A DNA stretch of 64,000 nt from Clostridium sp. (GCA_018377235.1 JAGZZT010000006.1:1-64000), one strand, 5' to 3'. Shown: positions 34,588 to 44,449, counted from the stretch's first letter. A program made the numbers and translations. Notes: generated by a model from the letters alone, not told the origin.

Positions 34588-35952
34588 TTACAGGAAGATG
34601 TATTTTAGAATGAACAGCACAGTCAGAACATACATCAGAGGTGTGTTGTCCTTGGCCTTGCCTGTGAGCAGGTGCAGAAGCACATAGGAGATAACACCCA
34701 TGGAGATTCCCTCGGAGATGGAATACATGAACGGCATGGCAAAGATAGCGATAAAGGCCGGGATAGCTTCTACCAGGTTATCCCACTGAATCTTTACAAC
34801 CTGCTGCATCATCAGGAATCCCACTACGATCAGCGCCGGAGCTGTGGCGAAGGCTGGGATAGCCAGGAATATTGGTGATAAAAAGAGGGATACAAGGAAC
34901 AGGATACCGGCTGTTACAGAGGTAAGTCCTGTTCTTCCGCCTTCTGCGATACCGGAGGAAGACTCTACGAAGGTTGTGATAGTGGAGGTTCCCAGAGCAG
35001 CACCCAGAGTAGTTCCTACTGCGTCTGCAAACAGGGCGCTTCTGATTTTAGGAAGCTTGCCGTTTTCATCCAGCATATCTGCCTTGGAAGCACAGCCGAT
35101 TAATGTTCCCAGGGTGTCGAACATATCTACAAACAGGAATGCAAAAATGACTACTGCAAAATTTAAGGTTCCTACAATGGAAAAATCCATTTTCATAAAG
35201 GTCGGTGCTACGGAAGCCGGCATGGAAATGATGCCGCTTGGAAAGAGACTGTAAAATCCAGCTTCAGGATTCGGCACGTAAAGTCCTGCCACCTGGCAGA
35301 TCATTCCCAGTCCCCAGGTTGCCAGAATACCAATCAGAATATTTCCCTTTACCCGCTTGATGAGAAGCACAGAGGTAATGATAATTCCAATGAGCGCCAG
35401 AAGGACAGTAATACCTTCTGAAGAAAAAGTTCCGGCAGTCATAGAGCCGCGGAAGGAAAACAGGCCTACAAGGGTAGAGGACGCTACAACAATGTGGGCG
35501 TTCTGAAGACCGATAAAGGTAATAAAGAGACCAATTCCTACAGCTACAGCAATTTTCAGAGTGGCTGGAATCGCGTTAAACAGAGCTTCTCTTACTTTTG
35601 TCAAAGAGAGGAGAATGAAAATAATTCCTTCTACAAATACAGCGGTTAACGCTATCTCCCAGCTGTATCCCATACTGCCGCAGACTGTGTAGGCGAAATA
35701 GGCGTTTAATCCCATTCCGGCAGACAGTACAAAGGGCAGATTAGCCAGAAATGCCATTAAAAAGGAAGCAACAGCAGACGCAAGGGCGGTAGCTGTGAAT
35801 ACAGCGCCTGAATCCATTCCTGCGCCATCGGGACCAAGCATAGCAGGATTGACTGCTAAAATGTAGGCCATGGTCATAAAGGTGGTCACGCCGGCAATGA
35901 TTTCCGTGCGGACATCAGTTCCATGCTCTTTGAGCTTAAAAAAGTGTTCCAT
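34588..35952 (-). CDS. NCS2-family purine permease (AzgA/PbuG type)
   Basis: 454 residues with about 12-13 hydrophobic segments. Family signatures: MEHFFKLKEHGTDVRTEIIAGVTTFMTMAYIL at the start is typical of the AzgA-like branch, along with GMGLNAYFAYTVCG and VESSSGIAEGGRTGLTSV. It should import adenine, guanine or hypoxanthine by proton symport. AGGAGGATTAAG lies before the ATG. The 200-base upstream region (35953-36157) was examined for a purine riboswitch and none was seen. Confidence 0.92.
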   Translation of the reverse strand: MEHFFKLKEHGTDVRTEIIAGVTTFMTMAYILAVNPAMLGPDGAGMDSGAVFTATALASAVASFLMAFLANLPFVLSAGMGLNAYFAYTVCGSMGYSWEIALTAVFVEGIIFILLSLTKVREALFNAIPATLKIAVAVGIGLFITFIGLQNAHIVVASSTLVGLFSFRGSMTAGTFSSEGITVLLALIGIIITSVLLIKRVKGNILIGILATWGLGMICQVAGLYVPNPEAGFYSLFPSGIISMPASVAPTFMKMDFSIVGTLNFAVVIFAFLFVDMFDTLGTLIGCASKADMLDENGKLPKIRSALFADAVGTTLGAALGTSTITTFVESSSGIAEGGRTGLTSVTAGILFLVSLFLSPIFLAIPAFATAPALIVVGFLMMQQVVKIQWDNLVEAIPAFIAIFAMPFMYSISEGISMGVISYVLLHLLTGKAKDNTPLMYVLTVLFILKYIFL

Positions 35953-36157
35953 ACTCTTAATCCTCCTGTGAAAATTCCGTATGTTTTGTTGAACAGAAAA
36001 ACTTTACGGTTTATTAATGGAAACGAGGTCTATTCTAGCAGACTTTCTCGAAAATTCCTAGGGAAATCCGGAAAAATGTAGTTACAATCCGCTTTATTTA
36101 TCGTACAATAACAAAAAAAGACAAAACAAGATAGATGATAGAGGAGGAATAAGCATT

Positions 36158-36793
36158 ATGACAAAAGAGGAGCTTACACAGGAAGTTATAGAACGGCTGA
36201 AAAAGGAATATCCGCTGGCTGTCTGTACTTTAGACTATAATGACGCCTGGAAGCTGTTAGTCAGTGTCCGCCTGGCAGCTCAGTGTACGGATGCCAGAGT
36301 AAACGTAGTGGTAAAGGATTTATATGCGAAGTTTCCTGATGTGGACTCTTTGGCTGACGCGCCAGTGGAGGAGATTGAGGCTATTGTCAAGCCCTGTGGC
36401 CTGGGGAAAAGCAAAGCAAGAGATATCAGCGCCTGTATGAGAAGGCTGAGAGATCAGTTTGGCAGCCAGGTTCCGGATGATTTCGACGCTCTCTTATCGC
36501 TGCCCGGAGTAGGAAGAAAAAGTGCAAACCTGATTATGGGAGACGTGTTTGGAAAGCCTGCCATCGTGACGGACACTCACTGCATCCGCCTGGTAAACAG
36601 GATTGGCATTGTGGATGGGATTAAGGATCCGAAAAAGGTAGAGATGGCTTTGTGGAAGCTGGTTCCGCCGGAGGAGGGAAGCGATTTCTGCCACCGCCTC
36701 GTTTATCACGGACGGGATGTCTGCACTGCCAGGACAAGGCCTCACTGTGAGCGCTGCTGTCTGTCGGATTTGTGCGCCAGGGCAGGTATTTAA
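36158..36793 (+). CDS. nth: endonuclease III
   Basis: 211 residues, full length. A bifunctional DNA glycosylase/AP lyase removing oxidised pyrimidines. The HhH motif LPGVGRKSANLIMG holds the catalytic K121, and D139 lies in VTDTHCIRLVNRIG. The C-terminal 4Fe-4S motif reads C-x7-C-x2-C-x5-C, one residue longer in the first gap than the E. coli C-x6 spacing, and has an extra Cys beside the third ligand. GAGGAGGAAT precedes the ATG. Confidence 0.94.
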   Translation: MTKEELTQEVIERLKKEYPLAVCTLDYNDAWKLLVSVRLAAQCTDARVNVVVKDLYAKFPDVDSLADAPVEEIEAIVKPCGLGKSKARDISACMRRLRDQFGSQVPDDFDALLSLPGVGRKSANLIMGDVFGKPAIVTDTHCIRLVNRIGIVDGIKDPKKVEMALWKLVPPEEGSDFCHRLVYHGRDVCTARTRPHCERCCLSDLCARAGI

Positions 36794-36931
36794 TATAGCA
36801 TAAAATTTTTATTTTTGTGAAGACAGGGGAAAGCCTGATTCGTTTAAAATCACAGAAGGAAAGTGATAGATGAAAGAGGGAGAGCGAAAGGCCCTCTGGG
36901 TCTGTGAGAGTGAGAAAGGGCAGGATGCTGT

Positions 36932-38296
36932 ATGGAAGAAAATAAAAATACTCCGTATACTCCCCCAAAAAGCGGGGAAGAGGTAGAAAAAGAGCTGGAA
37001 GCTTACATGAATTGTCAGGAAGAGAAAAAACGCCGTAGTTTTTTTCCTGTCAGGGCAGTTAGAACTATTAGAGGGCTGTCTCCCAAAAAGAAACGTACAG
37101 CGGTTATATTGGCTGCAGCTGCAGCCGTGTGCCTGGCTGTCCGGTGCGCAGCTGGAGGGAATGCCCTGCCTAAGGTTTCCTCGATGCCTTTGGAAAAGGG
37201 GGACGTAGTTTCAAGTCTCTCTCTGACAGGGCCTGTTTCTGGCACAGACAGCGCCGATGTAGTTTCCAGCCTCCATTCGGAGGTATTGGAAATAAGGGTG
37301 AGGGAAGGTGACACAGTAGAAAAGGGGCAGGTTCTGGCAGTGATTGATAAGACAGATGCCCAGAAGGAAGTGGATGCGGCCCAGAATGCATACGATCTGG
37401 CAGTCAGCGAATACAATGAGAGTCTCAGGGATACGAAAATTGGCTATGAGAAGGCAAAGCAGGATTATCACACAGCCAGCCTGAGCTATGAAAGAAATAA
37501 AACACTGTTTGAATCAGGCGCCATCTCTTCTGCTGAGTTTGAGGCGGCAGAAAACGCGCTTTCAGATGCCAGCCGTGCGGTGGAGGGATACCGGACGGAA
37601 AACGGACAGGCGCTTCCGGACAAGTCCTATGAGCTGAAGGTGAAGGCAGCGCAGTTTGAACTGGATCAGAAAATGCGGGATTTAGAGGATACAGAGGTAA
37701 AAAGCCCTATTTCCGGGACCGTAGTCAGAGTTAATTCTAAGGTGGGACAGTTTGCAGATAAACCGGAGGATGAGAAGCCCATGTTTATTATTGAAAATCT
37801 TTCCCAGCTGGAGATGGAACTTCAAATCAGCGAGTATTCAGTTGGGGATATATCAGTGGGTCTTCCTGTGGACATTACAGCAGATATTTTAGATGGAAAA
37901 ACAGTGACAGGAACTATTGCTTCTATTTCTCCTACTGGGGAAGAGAAGGTGGGAAGTTCCTCCACAGAGAGAGTCGTACCGACGATTGTGTCGATTGACA
38001 AGGCGGACAGCGGGCTGATTGCGGGAATTACGGCGAGGGCTTCTATTGTAACAGAACAGGCTGAGCATGTTTTTAAAGTTCCATCCTCTGCGCTCAGGGT
38101 TGGGGAAGACCAGACCAGACAGATCGCCGTTTTGAAGGAGGGAACTAAGACTGTACATTTTATTTCTGTGGACACAGGGGTGGAAAGCGATCTGGAGACA
38201 GAAATTATTCCCAGAGACGAGGAACTGGCAGAAGGAATGACGATTCTGCTTTCTCCTGACGGACTGACTGAGGGAATGGAAGTGGAGCCGGTATGA
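36932..38296 (+). CDS. efflux membrane fusion protein (MacA/HlyD type)
   Basis: 454 residues. A cytoplasmic N-terminus (1-55, polar and basic) precedes one membrane segment (TAVILAAAAAVCLAVRCAAG). The external part has the lipoyl half-motif EVLEIRVREGDTVEKGQVLAVID, a coiled-coil hairpin (about 150-235), the second lipoyl half (KSPISGTVVRVNSKVGQFAD) and a beta-barrel. It links the ABC permease below to the cell surface. It overlaps the ATPase gene by 4 bases. Confidence 0.9.
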   Translation: MEENKNTPYTPPKSGEEVEKELEAYMNCQEEKKRRSFFPVRAVRTIRGLSPKKKRTAVILAAAAAVCLAVRCAAGGNALPKVSSMPLEKGDVVSSLSLTGPVSGTDSADVVSSLHSEVLEIRVREGDTVEKGQVLAVIDKTDAQKEVDAAQNAYDLAVSEYNESLRDTKIGYEKAKQDYHTASLSYERNKTLFESGAISSAEFEAAENALSDASRAVEGYRTENGQALPDKSYELKVKAAQFELDQKMRDLEDTEVKSPISGTVVRVNSKVGQFADKPEDEKPMFIIENLSQLEMELQISEYSVGDISVGLPVDITADILDGKTVTGTIASISPTGEEKVGSSSTERVVPTIVSIDKADSGLIAGITARASIVTEQAEHVFKVPSSALRVGEDQTRQIAVLKEGTKTVHFISVDTGVESDLETEIIPRDEELAEGMTILLSPDGLTEGMEVEPV

Positions 38297-39105
38297 TAAA
38301 AAGATGGATAGAACGCATTCAGGGGCAGCTTCGGGAGATGAGGCATCAGTCACAGCTTCCTGGTTCTGAATCTGAGGAGCTGATACGGATTGTAAATTTG
38401 TGCAAGGTCTACGACACAGGTTCCATGAAGGTAGTGGGCCTGAGAGATATTAATCTGACTATCAGGCGGGGCGAATTTGTGGCAATTATGGGGCAGTCAG
38501 GCTCAGGAAAATCGACGTTTATGAATATTTTAGGCTGTCTGGATCGGCCGGTGATTGGCCATTATTATCTGGATGGAATCGATATCAGTGTTATGGACGA
38601 TGATCAGCTCTCCCTGATACGGAATAAAAAAATAGGCTTTGTGTTTCAGTCTTTTAACCTGATTTCCAGGACTACAGCAAGGGAGAACGTGGAACTTCCT
38701 ATGACATATGCCCATATTTCCAAAAGAGAGAGGGGAGAGCGCGCGGTGAGGCTGCTGGAAAGAGTTGGGCTGGGCGCCAGAACAGAGCACATGCCCAACG
38801 AAATGTCAGGAGGGCAGCGGCAGAGAGTGGCTATTGCCAGAGCCCTTGCGAATGATCCTCCTCTTATTCTGGCGGATGAGCCTACAGGCAATCTTGATAC
38901 AGCCTCTTCTGTGGAGATTATGGAGCTGTTTTCTGAGCTTCACAGAGAGGGAGCCACGGTTGTGGTCGTGACCCATGAGGAGGATATCGCTGCATTTACC
39001 CAGAGAATTATCCGCTTTTGTGACGGACGGATTATCAGTGATGAAAAAAATGAATCCTGGAAAGAAAGAACGGCAGAAGAGAGGAGGGGAGCAGATGCTG
39101 GTTGA
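38293..39105 (+). CDS. ABC transporter ATP-binding protein (MacB/LolD type)
   Basis: 270 residues. Walker A GQSGSGKST, Q-loop VFQSFNL, signature MSGGQRQRVAIARAL and Walker B LILADEPTGNLD are intact. The first 30 residues are an unusual basic extension before the domain begins at ELIRIVNLCKVYDTG. It pairs with the permease whose ATG at 39095 lies inside its 3' end. Confidence 0.93.
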   Translation: MIKRWIERIQGQLREMRHQSQLPGSESEELIRIVNLCKVYDTGSMKVVGLRDINLTIRRGEFVAIMGQSGSGKSTFMNILGCLDRPVIGHYYLDGIDISVMDDDQLSLIRNKKIGFVFQSFNLISRTTARENVELPMTYAHISKRERGERAVRLLERVGLGARTEHMPNEMSGGQRQRVAIARALANDPPLILADEPTGNLDTASSVEIMELFSELHREGATVVVVTHEEDIAAFTQRIIRFCDGRIISDEKNESWKERTAEERRGADAG

Positions 39106-40315
39106 AAATATGAAGATGGCCTTTACCGCTCTGCGGGCCAATAAAATGCGCTCATTTTTAACGATGCTTGGCATTATTATAGGAATCGGCTCTGTGATCT
39201 CCATTGTCTCTATCGGAGATACCATGCGGGGATTATTCTTAAACCTTTATAAGGATGTGGGCCTGACTCAGACTTATGTAGGGATTGGATACTGGATCGA
39301 TGACGTCAGGGAGAGCGACTATTTTACCATGGATGATCTGACTCGTATCAAAGAGGTATTTGGCTCTGATATTGCCTACATAGACAGCGGTGGGAGCGCC
39401 TCCGCGGAGGCTGTCTCCGGTTCAGATAAAATGCAGTTCAATTATACGGGGATTGACTGGAATTACAATGAAGTGCAGCCAGTGAAGATGCTTTACGGGC
39501 GATATCTCAACGAGGCAGATATTAAGGGAAGAAAGGAAAACGCAGTGATCGATATAGACACAGCCAGAAACTTTTTTCACACAGATAATCCGGTCGGACA
39601 AACCTTCCGCACGGTTCTCTATGGAGAAATGAAGGAATTTACAGTGGTCGGCGTATATGAGAAGGAGATAAGTCCATTTCAGGAACTGATGATGGGAAAC
39701 TCAGATGACAAGGGAAGCGCTTTTATTCCGTGGACCGTTCTCACCTGGCCAAATGATCATTTTTATTATTGCCACCTGTTTGCTGAGGAGATCATGACAT
39801 CCAGCCAGCTGGAGCATTTTTATGATGAACTGGTATTCTACATTTCTAAGCTGAAAAACAGAAATCCAGAGGACTGGTATGTGGAGTCAGCTGTTGAGCA
39901 GATGGGGCAGGTAGATTCCATGATGGCGGGACTTTCGGTGGCAGTAGGGGGAATTGCGGCGATTTCCCTGCTGGTAGGCGGAATTGGAATTATGAATATT
40001 ATGCTGGTTTCAGTGACAGAGCGTACCAGGGAAATTGGCATCAGAAAGGCGCTGGGCGCCAGAACAAGGGACATATTGATTCAATTTTTAACAGAATCGG
40101 CGATTCTTTCTGCCTGTGGAGGTCTCGCTGGAATTCTGATAGGCGGTGGAATCGTTACAGCGGCAGGAGCAGTTCTGGGTGTGGAAACGGTGGTAAAGCC
40201 GTCAGTCGTGATTCTGGCTGTCACTTTTTCAGCAGTGGTGGGAATTTTCTTTGGACTTTATCCGGCCAGAAAAGCTGCTGTGTCAAATCCCATCGATGCG
40301 TTAAGATATGAATAG
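39095..40315 (+). CDS. ABC permease (MacB/FtsX type)
   Basis: 406 residues from the ATG at 39095, preceded by GAGGAGGGG. The first membrane helix (FLTMLGIIIGIGSVISIVSIG) is followed by a large external domain (about 50-275) and three C-terminal helices with the MacB motifs GGIGIMNIMLVSVTERTREIGIRKALGAR and the PARKAAVSNPIDALRYE end. The trio encodes a tripartite-like exporter for peptides or antimicrobials. Confidence 0.93.
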   Translation: MLVENMKMAFTALRANKMRSFLTMLGIIIGIGSVISIVSIGDTMRGLFLNLYKDVGLTQTYVGIGYWIDDVRESDYFTMDDLTRIKEVFGSDIAYIDSGGSASAEAVSGSDKMQFNYTGIDWNYNEVQPVKMLYGRYLNEADIKGRKENAVIDIDTARNFFHTDNPVGQTFRTVLYGEMKEFTVVGVYEKEISPFQELMMGNSDDKGSAFIPWTVLTWPNDHFYYCHLFAEEIMTSSQLEHFYDELVFYISKLKNRNPEDWYVESAVEQMGQVDSMMAGLSVAVGGIAAISLLVGGIGIMNIMLVSVTERTREIGIRKALGARTRDILIQFLTESAILSACGGLAGILIGGGIVTAAGAVLGVETVVKPSVVILAVTFSAVVGIFFGLYPARKAAVSNPIDALRYE

Positions 40316-40352
40316 TATAGCAGGCATCAGGAATATACTGCTGCCATGCAAA

Positions 40353-40397
40353 AAAGACTCCTGCTCCGCTGAACATGGCGGGCGGGATTCTTTTTTT
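40353..40397 (+). terminator. rho-independent terminator after the efflux operon
   Basis: An imperfect hairpin (AAGACTCC...CCGC with GCGG...GGATTCTT) is followed by a run of seven T. Confidence 0.65.
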
Positions 40398-40513
40398 ACA
40401 ATTTTATGAAAATTTTCACAGCCCCTCGAAATTTAAAGGATTGTATGCTATAATAAAGCGATAACGTCAGTATACAGTGACTCTGACACGAATTCAAAGC
40501 AGGGAGTGGAGCT

Positions 40514-40942
40514 ATGCTCAATGAAGACAAAATCAGATTGATGACAAGCATGGCTATGTTTGAGAAAAAAAATGGAAAGGCCATGAATGCCGGAAAGAAT
40601 TATTTTAAGAGCGATTATGTGAGCCGCCAGATGATACGCGGCTTTTTTAACTACACGATCAGCTGCACGGCGGTGCTGTTTCTCTGGCTTCTCTACAGTA
40701 TGGAGCAGTTTTTAAGCACTCTTTCCTTTGAAGGAATGATTGGCCTGATCAGAAACTTTGTGATTTATTACATTATCGGTCTGGCCGTCTATATGGGACT
40801 GGTACATACTGTTTATTCCAGACGGTATGACTATGCGGCGAAAAATATCAGGCTCTACACTGCAAAGTTAAAACATCTTGACAAGCGGTATGATTATCAT
40901 AACCGCTCAAGAACTCTGGCAAAGGAGGACAGGAGGGTATGA
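40514..40942 (+). CDS. membrane protein of unknown function upstream of cdaA (A)
   Basis: 142 residues. Two hydrophobic segments (about 52-66 and 80-102, VIYYIIGLAVYMGLVHTVY) lie between a polar N-terminus and a basic C-terminus (KHLDKRYDYHNRSRTLAKEDRRV). AGGGAGTGGAG precedes the ATG. Its stop overlaps the next gene by 4 bases. I know no name for it. Its position before cdaA suggests an envelope-linked role. Confidence 0.75.
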   Translation: MLNEDKIRLMTSMAMFEKKNGKAMNAGKNYFKSDYVSRQMIRGFFNYTISCTAVLFLWLLYSMEQFLSTLSFEGMIGLIRNFVIYYIIGLAVYMGLVHTVYSRRYDYAAKNIRLYTAKLKHLDKRYDYHNRSRTLAKEDRRV

Positions 40943-41886
40943 TGGGACTGCTTGTATTCAAGGAGCGCCTGAGGATATTTTACGCTAAGAACAGCCAGAT
41001 TGTGATTCCGGCAGTTAAATTTATTGTGGCGTTTATGGCCTTTTATTTAATAGGAAAGAATACCGGTTTTGTGGAGAAACTGAATTCTCCTCTGATGCCT
41101 GTGGTGATGGGGCTGGTGGGAGCAGCGGTTCCCTATGGCGTAACCGCGTTTCTGGCAGGAGCCTTTCTTATGGCTCAGCTGTTTGCCGTATCGCTGGAAG
41201 TGGCCGCGATTACGCTGGTATTTTTGATGATCGTAGTGCTCCTGTATTACGGCTTTCAGCCGGGAGACAGTGTGCTGCTGCTGGTGACGCCGATTATGTT
41301 CTTTCTGAAGGTTCCCTTTGCAGTCCCTCTTTTAGTAGGGCTGGGAGGAAGCATGCTGTCAGTGATTCCAGTCAGCTGCGGTGTGTTCCTTTACTATGTG
41401 ATTTTATATGTCAAACAGAATGCAGGCGTTTTGTCAGGAAGCTCCCAGACAGAGCTGACTCAGCTGATTATTCAGCTGGTGAAAAGCCTTGTGACGAATC
41501 AGGCTATGCTGATTATGGTGGCTGCCATGGCGCTCTGTATCCTGCTGGTGCATATTATAAAGAATATGCCGATTAATTACGCTTGGGGAATCGCTATTGC
41601 AGCAGGCGTTATTGTGCAGCTTTTAGTGATTTTTATTGGCGATTTGAGATTTGACGCATCGGTCTCAGTACTGGAGGTGACGGCAGGCATGGCCGTTTCG
41701 GCTGCTGCCGCAGCTGTTTATCATTTCTTTGTATTTGCGGTGGACTACACCAGAACGGAGTATGTGCAGTTTGAGGACGATGACTATCACTATTATGTGA
41801 AGGCAGTGCCTAAAATCGCGGTGTCAAAGCCAGATGTGAAGGTACAGAGGATTAACATAAGGAAGACTCCCAGAAGGAGAGATTAG
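40939..41886 (+). CDS. polytopic membrane protein of unknown function upstream of cdaA (B)
   Basis: 315 residues with about eight hydrophobic segments and a soluble acidic/basic C-terminus (VQFEDDDYHYYVKAVPKIAVSKP). AGGAGGGT precedes the ATG; an adjacent second ATG at 40942 is also possible. No transport motif recognised. It overlaps the preceding small membrane protein gene and lies 33 bases before cdaA, so all three are probably cotranscribed. Confidence 0.8.
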   Translation: MMGLLVFKERLRIFYAKNSQIVIPAVKFIVAFMAFYLIGKNTGFVEKLNSPLMPVVMGLVGAAVPYGVTAFLAGAFLMAQLFAVSLEVAAITLVFLMIVVLLYYGFQPGDSVLLLVTPIMFFLKVPFAVPLLVGLGGSMLSVIPVSCGVFLYYVILYVKQNAGVLSGSSQTELTQLIIQLVKSLVTNQAMLIMVAAMALCILLVHIIKNMPINYAWGIAIAAGVIVQLLVIFIGDLRFDASVSVLEVTAGMAVSAAAAAVYHFFVFAVDYTRTEYVQFEDDDYHYYVKAVPKIAVSKPDVKVQRINIRKTPRRRD

Positions 41887-41919
41887 AAAAATTAAAAAAG
41901 GAAAAGAGGAGGTGATAGT

Positions 41920-42792
41920 ATGGCAGAATATTTAAAAGAACTCTATTCGTGGATTGCGTTTGTTCCGAACATGACATTTAAAAATTTTCTGGAAATCGGA
42001 ATTATTGCGTTTGTAGTATACGAGGTCCTGGTGTGGATTAAGAATACAAGGGCCTGGACGCTTTTAAAGGGAATTTTGTTTATCTGCGGTTTTGTTCTCA
42101 TGGCTGCTGTACTGGAGCTGGACACCATCCTCTGGCTGCTGGGAAAAGCGTCTTATATCACAATTACAGCGCTTGTTATTATCTTTCAGCCGGAGCTTAG
42201 AAAGGCACTGGAGCAGCTGGGGAGCAAGAACGTGCTGACCGGAATTTTTACGGCTGATGACGGCAAGGTCAAAGAAAGCTTCAGTGAAAAGACGATCAAC
42301 GAGCTGACCAGAGCCTGCTTTGAGATGGGCAAGGTGAAAACGGGAGCTCTTATGGTAATTGAGATGGAGACGCCTCTGACGGACATTGAGAGAACTGGTA
42401 TTGAGGTGGACGGAATTATCACAAGCCAGCTCCTGATCAATATTTTTGAACACAATACACCTCTTCATGATGGTGCTGTAGTGATTCGCGGAAACAGGGT
42501 AACAGCTGCTACCTGCTATCTTCCGCTCTCTGACAACATGGATATCAGCAAAGCGCTGGGAACGCGCCACCGTGCAGCTGTGGGAATCAGTGAAGTGACG
42601 GATAGCTTGACATTAGTGGTATCGGAAGAGACGGGACGGGTATCTGTGGCCACTGGAGGGCGTCTGATCCGAGTGGCTGACGCTGATGAGCTGAGAGGAA
42701 TCCTGGTTCGGGCTGTGCGGCATGAGGAGAACTCGTCAGGACGATTTAAGATTTGGAAGGGAAGGCGGAAGAATGAAAGAAAAGCTGACTAA
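41920..42792 (+). CDS. cdaA: diadenylate cyclase CdaA
   Basis: 290 residues. Membrane helices at the N-terminus (about 15-110) are followed by the DisA_N cyclase domain with the NTPLHDGAVVIRG (DGA) and GTRHRAAVGISE (RHR) catalytic motifs. It makes c-di-AMP from two ATP, a signal for potassium, osmotic and wall homeostasis. AGAGGAGGTGAT precedes the ATG. It overlaps cdaR by 20 bases. Confidence 0.96.
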   Translation: MAEYLKELYSWIAFVPNMTFKNFLEIGIIAFVVYEVLVWIKNTRAWTLLKGILFICGFVLMAAVLELDTILWLLGKASYITITALVIIFQPELRKALEQLGSKNVLTGIFTADDGKVKESFSEKTINELTRACFEMGKVKTGALMVIEMETPLTDIERTGIEVDGIITSQLLINIFEHNTPLHDGAVVIRGNRVTAATCYLPLSDNMDISKALGTRHRAAVGISEVTDSLTLVVSEETGRVSVATGGRLIRVADADELRGILVRAVRHEENSSGRFKIWKGRRKNERKAD

Positions 42793-44161
42793 AAATGCTC
42801 CGTTAAAGCTGATTTCACTGCTCTGCGCTTTCCTGGTATGGCTGGCTGTTGTTAATGTGGCGAATCCGATCCAGACTAAGTCGGTGGAGGTTCCGGTGAA
42901 TATTATAAACGCTGAGGTTCTGGAAAGTTCAAATCTGACCTATGAGATAGAGGGAAAGAGTACAGTGACGATTCTGGTCAATGCCAGGGCCAGGGATATT
43001 TACCGGTTTACTTCTGAGGATTTTAAAGCCTATGCAGATCTTTCAGAGCTTTATTCTGTGACAGGAGCAGTTCCCGTTACAGTGGAAGTGCTGGATGATG
43101 AGCAGTATCTGGCCAGCAATGGAGAAGGTGTGAAGTACGAGGTTAAAGCGCCGGGTACAGTTCACATTAAGACAGAGGAACTTCAGACCAAGCGTTTTTC
43201 GCTGACACACCATGTGACTGGAACTCCGGCAGGAGATGAGGACTATCTGCCTGGAAAAGTAAAGCTGACTCCGAATTATGTATATGTGAGAGGTCCTGTT
43301 TCCCAGATTGGCCAGATCAGCAGCGTGGGAGTGGAAATCAATATAGACGGAAAGGACAGCGATTTGTCAGGAACTGTGGCTCCGAAATTTTATGATGCCA
43401 ATGACAATGAGCTGACTCTCAGCAGTTCTGTGACGATTTTAGGGGGAGATATCTCTTATGAGCTGACGATGCTGAAGGTGAAAAATCTGGCTCTGGATTT
43501 TCAGGTGTCCGGACAGGTAGCCGACGGATACAGGCTGACTGGCGTAGAATGCGGAGTAAGCAGTGTTTCTGTAGCAGGTCTCAGATCAGTTCTGGCTAAT
43601 ATGAATACTCTTCCGATTGAGAGTCCGGAACTGAGTGCGGAGGGTCTGACGGCAGATAAGGAATGTACCATTGATTTGGCGGAATTTGTACCGCCGGGGC
43701 TGGAATTGGCCGGTATGGATAATACTGTTGTGACGGTGACGCTTAAGGTAGAGCCGCTTGAAAACAGAACCTATACCATTGACGGCAATGATATTACGCT
43801 GAAAGGAGCCTCTGATGAGTATGTCTATGAGCTGGCGGACGGAACAGCACATTTGACTGTGAGCGGTCTCAAGGAAGATCTGAACAGTCTGTCTCCAGAT
43901 AAGATGACTTTGAGTGCAGATGTTTCGGGCATGAAGCCTGGAACTCATACAGCGGTTCTTTCCTATCAGCTGGATGACGCCTACGCGATTGTGGGGACGC
44001 CCAGCATTACCTTGGAGGTGAAGGAGAAAACGCCGGAGACGGAGGCTGCAAAAGAGGATGAAGAAGTCAAGGCTTCCTCAGAATCCATAGAAGCTGTTCC
44101 AGACAGCAGCCAGGAGAGAACGGAGCCGTCTGGAGCGGCCATTGACAGTCCAAAGCAGTAA
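42773..44161 (+). CDS. cdaR: CdaR/YbbR-domain regulator of CdaA
   Basis: 462 residues from the ATG at 42773. One N-terminal membrane helix (LISLLCAFLVWLAVVNVANP) is followed by several YbbR repeats in the external part (for example KSVEVPVNIINAEVLESSNL, LDFQVSGQVADGYRLTGVECG). An acidic Ser/Glu-rich tail ends it. The family binds CdaA through the membrane and adjusts c-di-AMP synthesis. glmM, which often follows, is absent; ptsH follows instead. Confidence 0.92.
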   Translation: MKEKLTKNAPLKLISLLCAFLVWLAVVNVANPIQTKSVEVPVNIINAEVLESSNLTYEIEGKSTVTILVNARARDIYRFTSEDFKAYADLSELYSVTGAVPVTVEVLDDEQYLASNGEGVKYEVKAPGTVHIKTEELQTKRFSLTHHVTGTPAGDEDYLPGKVKLTPNYVYVRGPVSQIGQISSVGVEINIDGKDSDLSGTVAPKFYDANDNELTLSSSVTILGGDISYELTMLKVKNLALDFQVSGQVADGYRLTGVECGVSSVSVAGLRSVLANMNTLPIESPELSAEGLTADKECTIDLAEFVPPGLELAGMDNTVVTVTLKVEPLENRTYTIDGNDITLKGASDEYVYELADGTAHLTVSGLKEDLNSLSPDKMTLSADVSGMKPGTHTAVLSYQLDDAYAIVGTPSITLEVKEKTPETEAAKEDEEVKASSESIEAVPDSSQERTEPSGAAIDSPKQ

Positions 44162-44185
44162 AGAGTAAGAATACAGGAGAAGTTT

Positions 44186-44449
44186 ATGGTTAAGGCAAAA
44201 GTAACAATCAAAAATACCAGCGGCCTTCATCTGAGACCAGCAGGTATTCTTTGCAATGAGGCGGTAAAATACCAGTCCCAGATTACATTCAGCCACAGAA
44301 ATAATGTGTCAAATGCAAAAAGTGTCCTGAGTGTTCTGGGAGCCTGCATTAAATGCGGGGACGAGCTGGAGTTTATATGTGAGGGGAAGGATGAAGAAGA
44401 GGCGCTGTCCGCTATGCTGAAAGCAGTAAATGACGGTTTAGGCGAGTAA
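44186..44449 (+). CDS. ptsH: phosphocarrier protein HPr
   Basis: 87 residues. The PTS phosphorylation site is H15 (SGLHLRPAG), and the HPr-kinase site S46 lies in NAKSVLSVLG. Both are present, so it can serve sugar transport and CcpA-type catabolite control. AGGAGAAG precedes the ATG. It is 30 bases before ptsI and 24 after cdaR. Confidence 0.93.
   Translation: MVKAKVTIKNTSGLHLRPAGILCNEAVKYQSQITFSHRNNVSNAKSVLSVLGACIKCGDELEFICEGKDEEEALSAMLKAVNDGLGE

Noticed and set aside
35953..36157. Possible purine riboswitch upstream of the NCS2 permease
   Set aside because: A GTCTATTCTAGCAGAC-like hairpin and a CCGTAAA string are present, but the conserved purine aptamer loops are not arranged correctly.
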